DNA of 64,000 nt from UBA1447 sp002329225 (GCA_050946835.1 JBMNVN010000001.1:248001-312000), one strand, 5' to 3'. Numbered from the stretch's first letter, positions 1-8,338 are shown. Notes: generated by a model not told the origin, from the sequence alone. Program-made: numbers and translations.

Positions 1-202
1 CCGACAGGGCCTTAAGCTCAAAGTCCGTTACATAGCGCAGCTGACCTTCCAACTTGGAAAGGCCGGAAGCGTTGAGGTCAATACCCTTTATCTGAAGCTG
101 GGTAAGCAGGTCTTTCTGCTTCATATTGATGGCTTTGCGCCGTTGTTCGACTTTAGCACCGACGATGTTGCGGTTCCCGAGAGGCTGTCTTCTTATCCTC
201 AT
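1..202 (-). CDS. HTH (XRE-like) transcriptional regulator, 3' end outside window
   Basis: The reading frame starts at an ATG at 202 behind a good ribosome site (AAAGGAG, about 7 nt upstream) and runs off the left edge, so only about 67 residues are visible. The N-terminus reads MRIRRQPLGNRN, followed by KVEQRRKAINMKQKDLLTQL, which fits the first helices of a Cro/C1-type helix-turn-helix. A Ser-Lys-Leu-Glu stretch follows, typical of the third helix region. Its function is inferred to be DNA binding; no target is visible apart from the palindrome just upstream of its start, which may be its own operator. The missing C-terminus prevents a firmer family call. Confidence 0.75.
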   Translation of the reverse strand, partial: MRIRRQPLGNRNIVGAKVEQRRKAINMKQKDLLTQLQIKGIDLNASGLSKLEGQLRYVTDFELKALS

Positions 203-251
203 ATTAATTCTCCTTTTCATTAAAATCAGCGGTTTGTAAAAGCAAGCACTG

Positions 252-288
252 TATGTATTGTTATACATAGAGAAATAATGTTTTTGAA
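252..288 (-). promoter_or_regulatory. promoter with overlapping 18-bp palindromic operator
   Basis: On the minus strand a -35-like TTCAAA (283-288) and -10-like TATAAC (260-265) are separated by 17 nt, 60 nt upstream of the HTH gene ending at 1. A perfect palindrome, TATGTAT-TGTT-ATACATA at 252-269, covers the -10. This is the classic arrangement for an autorepressed XRE-type regulator. The palindrome is seen directly; its role as an operator is inferred. Confidence 0.5.
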
Positions 289-550
289 CCGCTCGCCGCA
301 AAGCAGATATATATCCCTCTGCAACGGATTTATTTTACCACTTTAGAACGATTCCGTCAAGAATATTCTAAATAATTATTGGAAAAACGAAATATAACTG
401 CTGGGCGACCGACACGGACGGCTGTATTCATGCGGTTTTATACGGCTAATATTTTTTCATTATTACCGGGGGAGTTATTCAGTTTTAATATTATATTTTG
501 CCTGTCACGGTATGCAAAATATTTTTTCAGGTTTATCGGGGAAGTTTCAG
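270..550. other. AT-rich intergenic region, nothing else recognised
   Basis: This AT-rich spacer lies between the leftmost HTH gene and the nicotinate phosphoribosyltransferase promoter. I see no open frame with a ribosome site, no RNA gene and no strong hairpin followed by a U-run. The only signals are the two promoters at its edges. Confidence 0.4.
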
Positions 551-579
551 TTTAATTTATGCCCCGCGCGTGCTATACT
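551..579 (+). promoter_or_regulatory. promoter of pncB
   Basis: TTTAAT (551-556) and TATACT (574-579) are spaced by 17 nt, about 60 nt before the pncB start. The -10 is strong and the -35 is weak, so an activator or an extended contact may help. Confidence 0.45.
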
Positions 580-640
580 GAAAGCGGACTCAATGCAAGA
601 AAGAAATTGTTAAAGCGATATGCAAGAAAGGACGATGAGT

Positions 641-2095
641 ATGACGGGCAAATACTCGGACACACGCAACCTGACTATGCTGGCGGATTTTTACGAGTTT
701 GTAATGGCAAACGGTCTGCTCGCTCAGGACAGAGGCAAAACCGTAACTTATTTTGATATGTTCTTCCGCGGTCTGCCCGACGGCGGCGGTTTTGCAATTA
801 CGGCGGGCCTGGAACAACTTATTGAAAGCCTCCAAAACCTGCGCTTTACAAAGCCGGATATAGAGTACTTGCGGAACAAAGGCTTTCACCCCGATTTTAT
901 TGAATATCTGACAGACTTTGAATTTTGCTGCGATATCTGGGCTGTCCCCGAGGGTACGCCCGTTTTCCCCGGAGAGCCTTTGGTCACGGTAAGAGGACCG
1001 GCTGTTCAGGCTCAGTTTATTGAGAGCATAATACTACTGTGCATAAACCACCAAACCCTAATAGCCACTAAGGCAAACCGTATTGTACGGGCCGCTCAGG
1101 GGCGGGAGGTTTACGAGTTCGGTACAAGGCGTGCCCACGGAGCCGACGCCGCTTTATTCGGTGCAAGGGCGGCTTATATCGGAGGCTGTACGGGCACTTC
1201 CTGTACTCCCGCAGAGCTTCGCTTCGGGATTCCCGCGGCGGCAACGATGACCCACAGCTGGGTTCAGATGTTTGACAATGAAAAAGAGGCTTTTATTGCC
1301 TTTGCGGAGGAATACCCCGATAACTGCTCACTTCTGGTGGACACTTATGACACCTTAAAATCCGGTATACCGAATGCGCTGGAGGTTTTTCGGGATTATG
1401 TTGCCGCTAAAGGGTTCAGGCCCAAGGCCATTCGGATAGACAGCGGCGACCTGGCATACCTGTCACGCAAAGCAAGGCGCATGCTTGACGAGGCGGGATT
1501 TTCCGACTGCGAGATTGTCGCTTCAAACTCTTTGGATGAGTATATTATCCGCGACATGGTGAGTCAGGGGGCCAAGGTTGATACGTTTCTGGTGGGCGAA
1601 AGGCTCATCACCTCCGCATCTTCCCCCGTATTCGGCGGCGTTTATAAACTGAGTGCGGTGGAAACTGAGGGAAAAATCAAGCCCTGCATTAAACTCAGCG
1701 AAAATGTTACAAAAATTACTATTCCCTGCTTTAAAAAGCTTTGGAGGCTGTTCGACAGAGACAGCGGCAAGGCTATTGCCGACCTTCTCACTCTGGCGGA
1801 TGAAGAAATTGATGAAAATGAAGCCTATGAGCTTTTTGACCCCGACTATACCTGGAAACGCAAAACCGTCACCAACTTTATTGCCCGACCGCTGCAGAAA
1901 AAGATTTTTGATAAGGGAAAACCGGTCTATGATTCCCCCGACGTTCATCAGATAAGGGAATACTGCGCCGAGCAAATAGACAGCCTTTGGGAAGAGGTGC
2001 TGCGCTTTGAAAATCCGCACAACTACTATGTAGACCTTTCCCAAAAACTCTGGGATGAAAAGAAAAGCCTGATTGACTCAATTACCGGCAGATAA
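641..2095 (+). CDS. pncB: nicotinate phosphoribosyltransferase
   Basis: This enzyme of NAD salvage joins nicotinate and PRPP to give nicotinate mononucleotide in the cytoplasm. The 484-residue product is full length for the long clostridial form. Family marks are the N-terminal LADFYEFVMA, the EFGTRRAHGADAALFGAR block with the following GGCTGTSC, and IRIDSGDL in the phosphate-binding half. The frame opens at 620, but ATGs at 635 and 641 follow an AAAGGA box at 627-632; 641 has the best spacing (8 nt) and gives the usual MTGKYSDTRN start. It has its own promoter and a strong terminator, so it is a single-gene unit. Confidence 0.95.
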   Translation: MTGKYSDTRNLTMLADFYEFVMANGLLAQDRGKTVTYFDMFFRGLPDGGGFAITAGLEQLIESLQNLRFTKPDIEYLRNKGFHPDFIEYLTDFEFCCDIWAVPEGTPVFPGEPLVTVRGPAVQAQFIESIILLCINHQTLIATKANRIVRAAQGREVYEFGTRRAHGADAALFGARAAYIGGCTGTSCTPAELRFGIPAAATMTHSWVQMFDNEKEAFIAFAEEYPDNCSLLVDTYDTLKSGIPNALEVFRDYVAAKGFRPKAIRIDSGDLAYLSRKARRMLDEAGFSDCEIVASNSLDEYIIRDMVSQGAKVDTFLVGERLITSASSPVFGGVYKLSAVETEGKIKPCIKLSENVTKITIPCFKKLWRLFDRDSGKAIADLLTLADEEIDENEAYELFDPDYTWKRKTVTNFIARPLQKKIFDKGKPVYDSPDVHQIREYCAEQIDSLWEEVLRFENPHNYYVDLSQKLWDEKKSLIDSITGR

Positions 2096-2106
2096 AAGAA
2101 CCGCTC

Positions 2107-2159
2107 AAAAAAGCCGGCAGGATGCGTTAAACAACGCACCCTGCCGGCTTTTTCTTTTT
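2107..2159 (+). terminator. intrinsic terminator after pncB
   Basis: A long GC-rich stem (AAAAAGCCGGCAGG pairing with CCTGCCGGCTTTTT, interrupted by a small inner hairpin) ends in a T-rich tract at 2150-2159. Confidence 0.9.
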
Positions 2160-2179
2160 AACATTAAACTACTGTTAAA

Positions 2180-2479
2180 CTACGCTACCCTGTAGCCTGC
2201 CGGGTTGTGCGCAGGTTTTACCGGCTGAGGGCGGTGCGTGGGACGGGATACCTTCAACTCGGTCGTCCGGCGTGTCCTCTCCAAAGCCTGTCTTTGCAGG
2301 CGGATTTTGCGCTCATGCATGGCAATCTTACGGCGGCGGTGATTACGAACGGCTACCCTGACCGCCCTGATAAGCTTATCTTCAAAAGCGATAAATTTAT
2401 CTTCCCTGAGAAAGGCCCAGCAAAGGAGCAGAATTCCGGCAACTTCCAGTATAAATTGAAAAGCTGTAAATAATGACAT
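2180..2479 (-). CDS. small single-pass membrane protein under SOS-like control
   Basis: The 99-residue product has one hydrophobic segment (about residues 2-24, MSLFTAFQFILEVAGILLLC), then an acidic turn (EDKFIAFEDK) and a very basic, Arg-rich tail ending in a Pro/His-rich region. I do not recognise the family. The ATG at 2479 is chosen because GGGAGGAG lies 6 nt upstream; an upstream in-frame start at 2494 has no ribosome site. Its promoter is flanked by two LexA-like boxes (2498-2511 and 2548-2561), which suggests DNA-damage induction. Small membrane proteins under LexA control in other bacteria (YneA, SidA) delay division; that role here is inference only. The next gene upstream on the same strand is an XRE regulator. 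Confidence 0.75.
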   Translation of the reverse strand: MSLFTAFQFILEVAGILLLCWAFLREDKFIAFEDKLIRAVRVAVRNHRRRKIAMHERKIRLQRQALERTRRTTELKVSRPTHRPQPVKPAHNPAGYRVA

Positions 2480-2497
2480 TTTAACTCCTCCCAAAAC

Positions 2498-2511
2498 AGA
2501 ACATTTGTTCT
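2498..2511 (-). promoter_or_regulatory. LexA-like (SOS) box, downstream copy
   Basis: AGAACATTTGTTCT has perfect GAAC and GTTC half sites separated by 4 nt, as in the Bacillus-type SOS box CGAAC-N4-GTTCG. It lies between the predicted transcription start and the ribosome site of the small membrane protein gene. Confidence 0.65.
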
Positions 2512-2521
2512 TCTGATACCT

Positions 2522-2549
2522 ATTGTACCACGAATTTTCAGCTTGTCAA
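2522..2549 (-). promoter_or_regulatory. sigma-A promoter of the small membrane protein gene
   Basis: On the minus strand TTGACA (2544-2549) and TACAAT (2522-2527) are 16 nt apart. LexA-like boxes sit just upstream of and overlapping the -35, and just downstream of the expected start site. Confidence 0.75.
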
Positions 2550-2561
2550 TACAAATGTTCG
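2548..2561 (-). promoter_or_regulatory. LexA-like (SOS) box, upstream copy
   Basis: On the minus strand this reads CGAACATTTGTATT. The first half site CGAAC is perfect and the second is degenerate (GTAT for GTTC). It overlaps the first bases of the -35 element and shares the core GAACA-N2-TGT with the downstream copy. Confidence 0.5.
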
Positions 2562-2577
2562 ATTTTTTTGAGATTTT

Positions 2578-2597
2578 GAGTCCTGTTTATGGGACTC
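2578..2597 (-). other. leader hairpin
   Basis: GAGTCC-N8-GGACTC forms a 6-bp stem on the minus strand. An A-rich and then T-poor tract follows, so it is not a standard terminator. It lies between two predicted promoters. Confidence 0.4.
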
Positions 2598-2634
2598 GAG
2601 TTGGAGAATCGGTTCAAAAATTTCCGACACCTGA

Positions 2635-2663
2635 AGTGTATCACAATATATACGGCTTGTCAA
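2635..2663 (-). promoter_or_regulatory. second sigma-A promoter, distal
   Basis: On the minus strand TTGACA (2658-2663) and TACACT (2635-2640) are spaced by exactly 17 nt. It would give the small membrane protein gene an SOS-independent, long-leader transcript, or express a short untranslated RNA ending near the hairpin at 2578-2597. Confidence 0.6.
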
Positions 2664-2761
2664 TAAAAAAATTACAACAAATTGTGGTTTTGATTAAATG
2701 AACTTTTTGCGCCGGAGCCTGTAAAGCAAAACTGCTTGACAGGCATTTTCCGGCCGTTAAA

Positions 2762-3157
2762 TCATTCGTCCTCTTCTTCACCGCTTTCAGCGGAGAAACC
2801 TGAGCCTAAAACCTGTTCTTCCAACAGTTTAAAGGCCTCATCTTTTTCCCGGCTGAGCCTGAAAAGCATCAGTAAACGCTTTTCACGGCTGTTCAAATTG
2901 TCAAAATTCTGTAAATCTTCACCGCCTGTCAGGTATTCTTCCAAATAGCCTTCCATACTGCCCGAATTGATTTCGCTGAGAACTTCAAGAGACACGTTAA
3001 AAATGCAGCAGAGTTTTGTGAGGGTTTTTGTGTCCGGCTTAATTTTGCCGGTTTCATAGTAGGTATACGTGGAACGATCAACTTCCAAAAACTCGGCTAC
3101 CTGCCGTTGGGTAAGTTTGTTGTTCAGCCGCAACATCCGCAAAACCAGGTGAATCAT
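2762..3157 (-). CDS. XRE-family HTH transcriptional regulator
   Basis: The 131-residue protein has a clear Cro/C1-type helix-turn-helix at about residues 12-35 (KLTQRQVAEFLEVDRSTYTY) followed by ETGKIKPDTKTLTKL, the standard XRE extension. A middle stretch and an acidic C-terminal tail (GEEEDE) have no domain I recognise. It is divergent from the HAD phosphatase gene, with its own promoter at 3194-3221. The start codon lacks a strong ribosome site. Targets are unknown; the gene is long for a minimal XRE protein, so the C-terminal half may sense a partner or ligand. Confidence 0.85.
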   Translation of the reverse strand: MIHLVLRMLRLNNKLTQRQVAEFLEVDRSTYTYYETGKIKPDTKTLTKLCCIFNVSLEVLSEINSGSMEGYLEEYLTGGEDLQNFDNLNSREKRLLMLFRLSREKDEAFKLLEEQVLGSGFSAESGEEEDE

Positions 3158-3193
3158 AAGCCTGCACCGCCTTACTCCGTTTGCTTAATTTTC

Positions 3194-3221
3194 ATTATAC
3201 GCTTTTTTCAGGCAAGGTCAA
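3194..3221 (-). promoter_or_regulatory. promoter of the XRE regulator
   Basis: On the minus strand TTGACC (3216-3221) and a consensus TATAAT (3194-3199) are 16 nt apart, about 37 nt upstream of the start codon. Confidence 0.7.
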
Positions 3222-3325
3222 ACTTCATTTTCATTGCAGAAAGGAAGTGTTGCGGTTCCGCCTTGTTATTCAGGGGTTTATATGATAAACTTTCTGCGGT
3301 AGTTTTGCCGGAACGGAGAGAGAGC

Positions 3326-4117
3326 ATGACACAAAAAGAGCTGTTTGCAAAAGTTAAATATTTTATCATTGATATGGACGGGACCTTTTACCTGGACAAT
3401 CATCTTATTGACGGCTCCCTTGACTTTATTGAAAAACTTAAAACCACCGGGCGGGATTTTTGTTTTTTTACAAACAACTCTTCCAACAATGTGACTGTTT
3501 GTGCGGAGAAGTTGAAAAAGATGGGCTTCCCCGTCCCTGACGGGAAAATTGTTATTTCCACCCATGTTGCTATCGATTATATCAAGATAAATTATACCGG
3601 TAAAAAAATATTTTTATTGGGCAACGAGCGTTTGGAGGCGGATTTCGCCAACGCCGGTCTGCCCCTTGTAAAAGATGAGCCCGACCTTGTGGTTTTGGGC
3701 TTTGATACAACCCTGACATACCAAAAGTTATGGGATGCGGTGAGGTTCCTTGATAAAGGCGCCGTATATATTGCCACACACCCCGATATGAACTGCCCTA
3801 CCGCCGACGGATACATGCCGGACACCGGTTCAATGATAGAGCTTTTAGCCGCCTCAACGGGCAGACGCCCCCTTATTATGGGAAAGCCCTCGACCTTTAC
3901 AGTGGATTATCTGACCCGCCTGTTGAAATGCGAAAGGGAGGCGCTTGCCTTCGTGGGGGACCGCCTCGCCACTGATATTGCCATAGGAGCAAAGCACTCT
4001 ATTGTTTCAGCTTTGGTTTTAACCGGCGTGACAACCGCCGAGGAACATGAGCTTTCAAGCATCCGTGCAGATGCGGTTGTAGAACGTCTGTCGGATTTGG
4101 CCGACTATTTGGACTGA
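3326..4117 (+). CDS. HAD-superfamily IIA hydrolase (NagD/AraL-like sugar phosphatase)
   Basis: The 263-residue protein has all four HAD motifs: IDMDGTFYL (nucleophile Asp and acid Asp), TNNSS (motif II), the motif III Lys in GKPST and GDRLATDIAIG (motif IV). The domain order and length match class IIA phosphatases such as NagD and AraL, which remove phosphate from sugar phosphates or nucleotides in the cytoplasm. The frame is open from 3107, but the ATG at 3326 follows GGAGAGAG and starts immediately before the first strand. It is 26 nt upstream of queT and probably cotranscribed. The exact substrate cannot be told from sequence. Confidence 0.9.
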   Translation: MTQKELFAKVKYFIIDMDGTFYLDNHLIDGSLDFIEKLKTTGRDFCFFTNNSSNNVTVCAEKLKKMGFPVPDGKIVISTHVAIDYIKINYTGKKIFLLGNERLEADFANAGLPLVKDEPDLVVLGFDTTLTYQKLWDAVRFLDKGAVYIATHPDMNCPTADGYMPDTGSMIELLAASTGRRPLIMGKPSTFTVDYLTRLLKCEREALAFVGDRLATDIAIGAKHSIVSALVLTGVTTAEEHELSSIRADAVVERLSDLADYLD

Positions 4118-4143
4118 CGGGATTTTTTTGACGGAGACAGCAT

Positions 4144-4656
4144 ATGGCAAAGAACGGTAAAATAATGTTCATTGTTGACAGCGCCCTCATTGCCGCCCTT
4201 TATGCGGGGCTGACGTATCTTTCGGCTCTTTTGGGTTTGGCTTACGGACCGCTTCAGTTCAGGGTTTCGGAAGCCCTCACTTTGCTGCCCGTCCTCACCC
4301 CCGCAGCTATTCCCGGTTTGACGATAGGCTGCCTGTTAAGCAATCTGGGCAGCCCTTACGGAATGCTGGATATTGTTTGCGGCACCATAGCCACCGCCCT
4401 TGCGGCAGTTTTTGCTCGAATGTTCAGGGAACTGCGATTTAAAAATATACCTTTCTTTTCCGCCCTGATGCCTGTTTTTTTTAACGGTCTCATAGTGGGG
4501 GCTGAAATCTCTTTCTATTTGGGCAGCAGCGGTGCCGGCTTAACCGGTTTCGCCGCAACCGCCGGTTGGGTAGCCCTGGGCGAAACAGTTGTTTGTTACG
4601 GTTTAGGCTTACCCCTTGTTGCCGCCCTTGAAAGAACCAAATTGTTCGATTATTAA
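4144..4656 (+). CDS. queT: QueT-family ECF transporter substrate-binding membrane protein
   Basis: The 170-residue integral membrane protein has five or six hydrophobic segments and the QueT signature GPLQFRVSEALTLLPVLTP near residues 37-56, then GLTIGCLLSNLGSP. QueT proteins are S-components of energy-coupling factor transporters, thought to take up queuosine precursors or a related queuine-type compound. They use a shared EcfAA'T module, which is not in this window. GGAG lies 7 nt before the ATG. No preQ1 riboswitch fits in the 26-nt gap upstream, so any control must act on the phosphatase-queT transcript. Confidence 0.88.
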   Translation: MAKNGKIMFIVDSALIAALYAGLTYLSALLGLAYGPLQFRVSEALTLLPVLTPAAIPGLTIGCLLSNLGSPYGMLDIVCGTIATALAAVFARMFRELRFKNIPFFSALMPVFFNGLIVGAEISFYLGSSGAGLTGFAATAGWVALGETVVCYGLGLPLVAALERTKLFDY

Positions 4657-4674
4657 AAAATATAAAAAAGTTTT

Positions 4675-4701
4675 GCGGCCGGTGCAAAATGCACCGGCCG
4701 C
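4675..4701. terminator. bidirectional terminator between queT and nifJ
   Basis: A perfect 11-bp GC-rich stem (GCGGCCGGTGC, loop AAAAT) serves the two convergent genes. The minus-strand reading is followed by AAAAC and six T residues, and the plus-strand reading by TTGCTGTTT. Confidence 0.88.
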
Positions 4702-4718
4702 TTGCTGTTTAATAAATG

Positions 4719-7700
4719 TTACTCTTCGTCTTTCGGCTCAAAGGCATCGCGCATTTTCAAGAGATTTTCGTACTTGGCCATGGCATCCTCTTCCGAGCGT
4801 TTGTACAGTTCTTCCGCCTCATCGGGGGAAAACTTAAGCAGGGAGGCGTAGCGGACTTCGTTGAGGATATAGTCGCGATAGCTTTCCGACGGGGCTTTGC
4901 TGTCGATGGTCAGGGGATTCTTGCCCTGTTCGGCAAGTCTCGGGTCGAAGCGGAAGGTCTGCCAGTAACCGGAAGCTACGGCGGCCTTCATTTCCTCCAT
5001 GCTCTTGCCCATACCGGTTTTAATACCGTGGTTAATGCAGGGAGCATAAGCAATAATAAGGGAGGGTCCGTTGTAACTTTCCGCCTCTTTTATTGCCTTA
5101 ATGCACTGATTGTAGTCGGCGCCCATGGCAATTTGAGCCACATAGATGTAACCGTAACTCATGGCGATTTGAGCAAGGTCCTTTTTCTTAACCTTCATGC
5201 CGGATGCGGCAAACTTGGCAATAGCACCCACAGGGGTGGATTTTGATGCCTGACCGCCGGTATTTGAATACAGCTCGGTGTCGAACACGAAAAGATTTAT
5301 ATCTTCATTCTGTGCCAACACGTGGTCAAGCCCGCCGAAGCCGATATCATAAGCCCAGCCGTCACCGCCGAAGGTCCAGACGGATTTTTTGGAAAGGTAT
5401 TCACTGTCGTTAAGGATTTTAGCGGCGGCGTCTTTGCAGGCGTCTTTAAGGTCGGCAGTCTTCAACACTTCAAGCAAAGCCTCCGAAGCGGCGCCGTTGA
5501 GGTCTCCGTCATTGACGGTATCGAGCCAGCCTTTAGCGGCATTTGCAACCTCTTCATTGCCGCAGCCTGCCAGAACTTCAACACTTGCACCTAAACGCGC
5601 ACGCAGTTGTTTGTTAGCCAAAAGCATACCGTAGCCGAATTCCGCAGCATCTTCAAACAGGGAGTTTGCCCAGGCGGGGCCTCTGCCCTCTTTGTTCTTG
5701 GTGTAAGGTATGCTGGGTGCCGAAGCGCCCCAGATGGAGGAGCAACCCGTGGCGTTGGCAATATACATTCTGTCGCCGAAAAGCTGGGTTATAAGTTTTG
5801 CATAAGGGGTTTCTCCGCAACCGGCACAGGCACCGGAGAACTCAAAGAGAGGAGTTTTGAACTGACTGCCTTTGACGGTGGATGCGGGGAACTTGGCGGC
5901 AATCTGCTCTTTTTCGGGTAAAGTCAGAGCATAGTCAAAATATTTCTGCTCTTCAAGCTGGGTAGCAATGGGCTTCATCTGCAAAGCCTTGTTGCCCTTC
6001 ATACCCGGGCAGACGTTTGCGCAGGAACCGCAGCCGTAGCAGTCCAGGGCGGAAACGCTCATGGCAAACTGCAAGCCGGGCAAGCCGTTGAAAGGCTTAT
6101 ACTTCATGCCCTCGGGAGCGTTTTTCACTTCTTCCCCGGTAAGGCCGAAGGGGCGAATAACGGCGTGGGGGCAAACGTAGGAACAGAAGTTGCACTGGAT
6201 GCAGTTTTCGGGCAGCCATTGGGGAACATCCACGGCAATACCGCGTTTTTCGAAAGCGGCGGTTCCCAAGGGGAAGGTGCCATCAGGATGTTTTGCAAAT
6301 ACGGAAACGGGAATATCGTCACCCAACTGGGCGTTTACCGGGATAAGAACTTCTTCGATAAACTCTTTCATTTCCGGTTTATCGGCAGCAACTTCCGCCG
6401 CCGCAGCCTCGTCTTTTGCGTTGGCCCATTCGGCGGGAACGTCCACCTTAACCGCTCCGGTGTAGCCGCGGTCAATGGCGGCGTGGTTCATGGCTACAAC
6501 ATTTTCGCCCTTTCTGGAGAAGGACTTTGTAGCGGCGTCTTTCATCAGTTTAACAATTTGCTCGCCTTTAATTATTCCGGTAAGTTTAAAGAAAGCAGCC
6601 TGTAAAATTGTATTGACACGGCCGCCCAAGCCGATTTCGGCGGCAATGCCCGTAGCGTCAATGGTGTAAAAGCCGATATTGTTTTCGGCAATATAACGTT
6701 TCATGGAAGCGGGAAGAATTTTGTCAAGTTCTTCAAGATTCCAGGAACAGTTGAGCAGGAAGGTGCCGTTTTCTTTAAGATCCTGCACCAAATAATATTT
6801 ATCCACATAGGAGGGGTTGTGGCAGGCCACAAAGTCGGCCTTATTGACATAGTAGGTCGATTTAATCGGTTTTTCACCGAAACGCAGGTGAGAGATTGTT
6901 ATGCCGCCGGACTTTTTGGAGTCATAGGCAAAATAGCCCTGGGCATACATGTCGGTGTTGTCGCCGATAATCTTAATGGAGTTCTGGTTTGCTCCCACCG
7001 TTCCGTCGGAACCGAGACCCCAGAACTTACAGGAGAAAGTGCCGGCAGGCGTGGTGTCGGGATTCTCTTTTCTTTCCAAAGAAAGGTTGGTTACATCGTC
7101 AGTGATGGAAATGGTAAAGCGCTTTTTGGGGCTGTCGGCATCCATATTGCGGTATACGGCAATAATGTCGCCGGAATTGGTATCCTTGGAGCCCAAGCCG
7201 TAACGTCCGCCGAAAACGGGAACCTTTTCAAACGGAGTATCTTTAAGAGCCGCAACCACGTCAAGCCAGAGCGGTTCGCCCATGGAGCCGGGTTCTTTTG
7301 TGCGGTCAAGCACGGAAATGCTCTTGACGGTGGAGGGAATGGCGCCTATCAGGTGCTTGGCGGAGAAAGGACGGTACAGACGCACCTTTACAAGGCCCGC
7401 TTTTTCTCCTCTTGCGTTGAGGTAATCGATGGTCTCTTCAATAGTATCGCAGACGGAACCCATTGCGATTATAATCTTTTCGGCATCTTCCGCACCGTAG
7501 TAATTGAATAGCTGATAATCCGTGCCGAGTCTGCGGTTGACTTCTTTCATATAGTCTTCGGTAATCTTGACTACGTCTTCATAAAAGAGATTGCCCGCCT
7601 CTTTAGCCTGGAAGAAAATGTCGGGATTCTGTGCGGTACCGCGGACAACGGGATGTTCCGGGTTAAGCGCACGGCGGCGGAAAGCGTTCACGGCGTCCAT

Positions 7701-8288
7701 GTCAACCATTTCGGCCAGTTCGTCATAATCCCAGACCTGAATCTTCTGAATCTCGTGGGAAGTTCTGAAGCCGTCAAAGAAGTGCACAAAGGGCACACGG
7801 CTTTTGATTGTGGAAAGGTGAGCAACGGCTCCCAAATCCATAACTTCCTGCACATTGGTGGAGGCCAGCATAGCATAGCCTGTCTGGCGGCAGGCATAAA
7901 TGTCGGAATGGTCGCCGAAAATGCTCAGCGCATGACCCGCAATGGCACGGGCCGACACGTCAATAACATTGGGTAAAAATTCCCCGGCAATTTTGTACAT
8001 GTTGGGAATCATCAAAAGCAGGCCCTGTGACGCCGTATAAGTGGTGGTCAGCGCACCCGCCGCCAATGAACCGTGCACGGCGCCGGCGGCTCCCGCTTCC
8101 GACTGCATTTCCGCTACCCGTACGGTCTGACCGAAGATATTTTTTACCCCCGCTGCGGACATGGCATCGGTTTCTTCCGCCATGTCGGAGGAGGGGGTAA
8201 TCGGGTAAATGGCTGCGACTTCCGTAAATGCGTATGAAACGTATGCCGCAGCAGTGTTGCCTTTCATCGTTTTGGACTTTCTTGCCAT
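4719..8288 (-). CDS. nifJ: pyruvate:ferredoxin (flavodoxin) oxidoreductase
   Basis: The enzyme decarboxylates pyruvate to acetyl-CoA and CO2 while reducing ferredoxin, the central step of anaerobic fermentation. The 1189-residue single chain is full length for the fused clostridial type. Domains in order are the pyrimidine domain with YPITPSSDMAEETD (residues about 30-45), domains II and III, a 4Fe-4S pair with CIQCNFCSYVCP (about 695) and CYGCGSCANVCPG (about 750), and the TPP domain with CAGCGETPY (about 822), ATGCSSIWG and GDGWAYDIG (about 978). It stands alone with its own promoter (8339-8367) and shares a terminator with queT. AAGGAGG lies 11 nt before the ATG. Confidence 0.98.
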   Translation of the reverse strand: MARKSKTMKGNTAAAYVSYAFTEVAAIYPITPSSDMAEETDAMSAAGVKNIFGQTVRVAEMQSEAGAAGAVHGSLAAGALTTTYTASQGLLLMIPNMYKIAGEFLPNVIDVSARAIAGHALSIFGDHSDIYACRQTGYAMLASTNVQEVMDLGAVAHLSTIKSRVPFVHFFDGFRTSHEIQKIQVWDYDELAEMVDMDAVNAFRRRALNPEHPVVRGTAQNPDIFFQAKEAGNLFYEDVVKITEDYMKEVNRRLGTDYQLFNYYGAEDAEKIIIAMGSVCDTIEETIDYLNARGEKAGLVKVRLYRPFSAKHLIGAIPSTVKSISVLDRTKEPGSMGEPLWLDVVAALKDTPFEKVPVFGGRYGLGSKDTNSGDIIAVYRNMDADSPKKRFTISITDDVTNLSLERKENPDTTPAGTFSCKFWGLGSDGTVGANQNSIKIIGDNTDMYAQGYFAYDSKKSGGITISHLRFGEKPIKSTYYVNKADFVACHNPSYVDKYYLVQDLKENGTFLLNCSWNLEELDKILPASMKRYIAENNIGFYTIDATGIAAEIGLGGRVNTILQAAFFKLTGIIKGEQIVKLMKDAATKSFSRKGENVVAMNHAAIDRGYTGAVKVDVPAEWANAKDEAAAAEVAADKPEMKEFIEEVLIPVNAQLGDDIPVSVFAKHPDGTFPLGTAAFEKRGIAVDVPQWLPENCIQCNFCSYVCPHAVIRPFGLTGEEVKNAPEGMKYKPFNGLPGLQFAMSVSALDCYGCGSCANVCPGMKGNKALQMKPIATQLEEQKYFDYALTLPEKEQIAAKFPASTVKGSQFKTPLFEFSGACAGCGETPYAKLITQLFGDRMYIANATGCSSIWGASAPSIPYTKNKEGRGPAWANSLFEDAAEFGYGMLLANKQLRARLGASVEVLAGCGNEEVANAAKGWLDTVNDGDLNGAASEALLEVLKTADLKDACKDAAAKILNDSEYLSKKSVWTFGGDGWAYDIGFGGLDHVLAQNEDINLFVFDTELYSNTGGQASKSTPVGAIAKFAASGMKVKKKDLAQIAMSYGYIYVAQIAMGADYNQCIKAIKEAESYNGPSLIIAYAPCINHGIKTGMGKSMEEMKAAVASGYWQTFRFDPRLAEQGKNPLTIDSKAPSESYRDYILNEVRYASLLKFSPDEAEELYKRSEEDAMAKYENLLKMRDAFEPKDEE

Positions 8289-8338
8289 AATTTAAACATC
8301 CTCCTTGATTCGCTCTTTGCGTAAATTCACCGTCCGAT

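Noticed and set aside
6819..7511. 230-codon plus-strand frame and other long frames antisense to the pyruvate:ferredoxin oxidoreductase gene
   Set aside because: They lie wholly within a strongly conserved gene, have no ribosome sites and look like codon-bias shadows.
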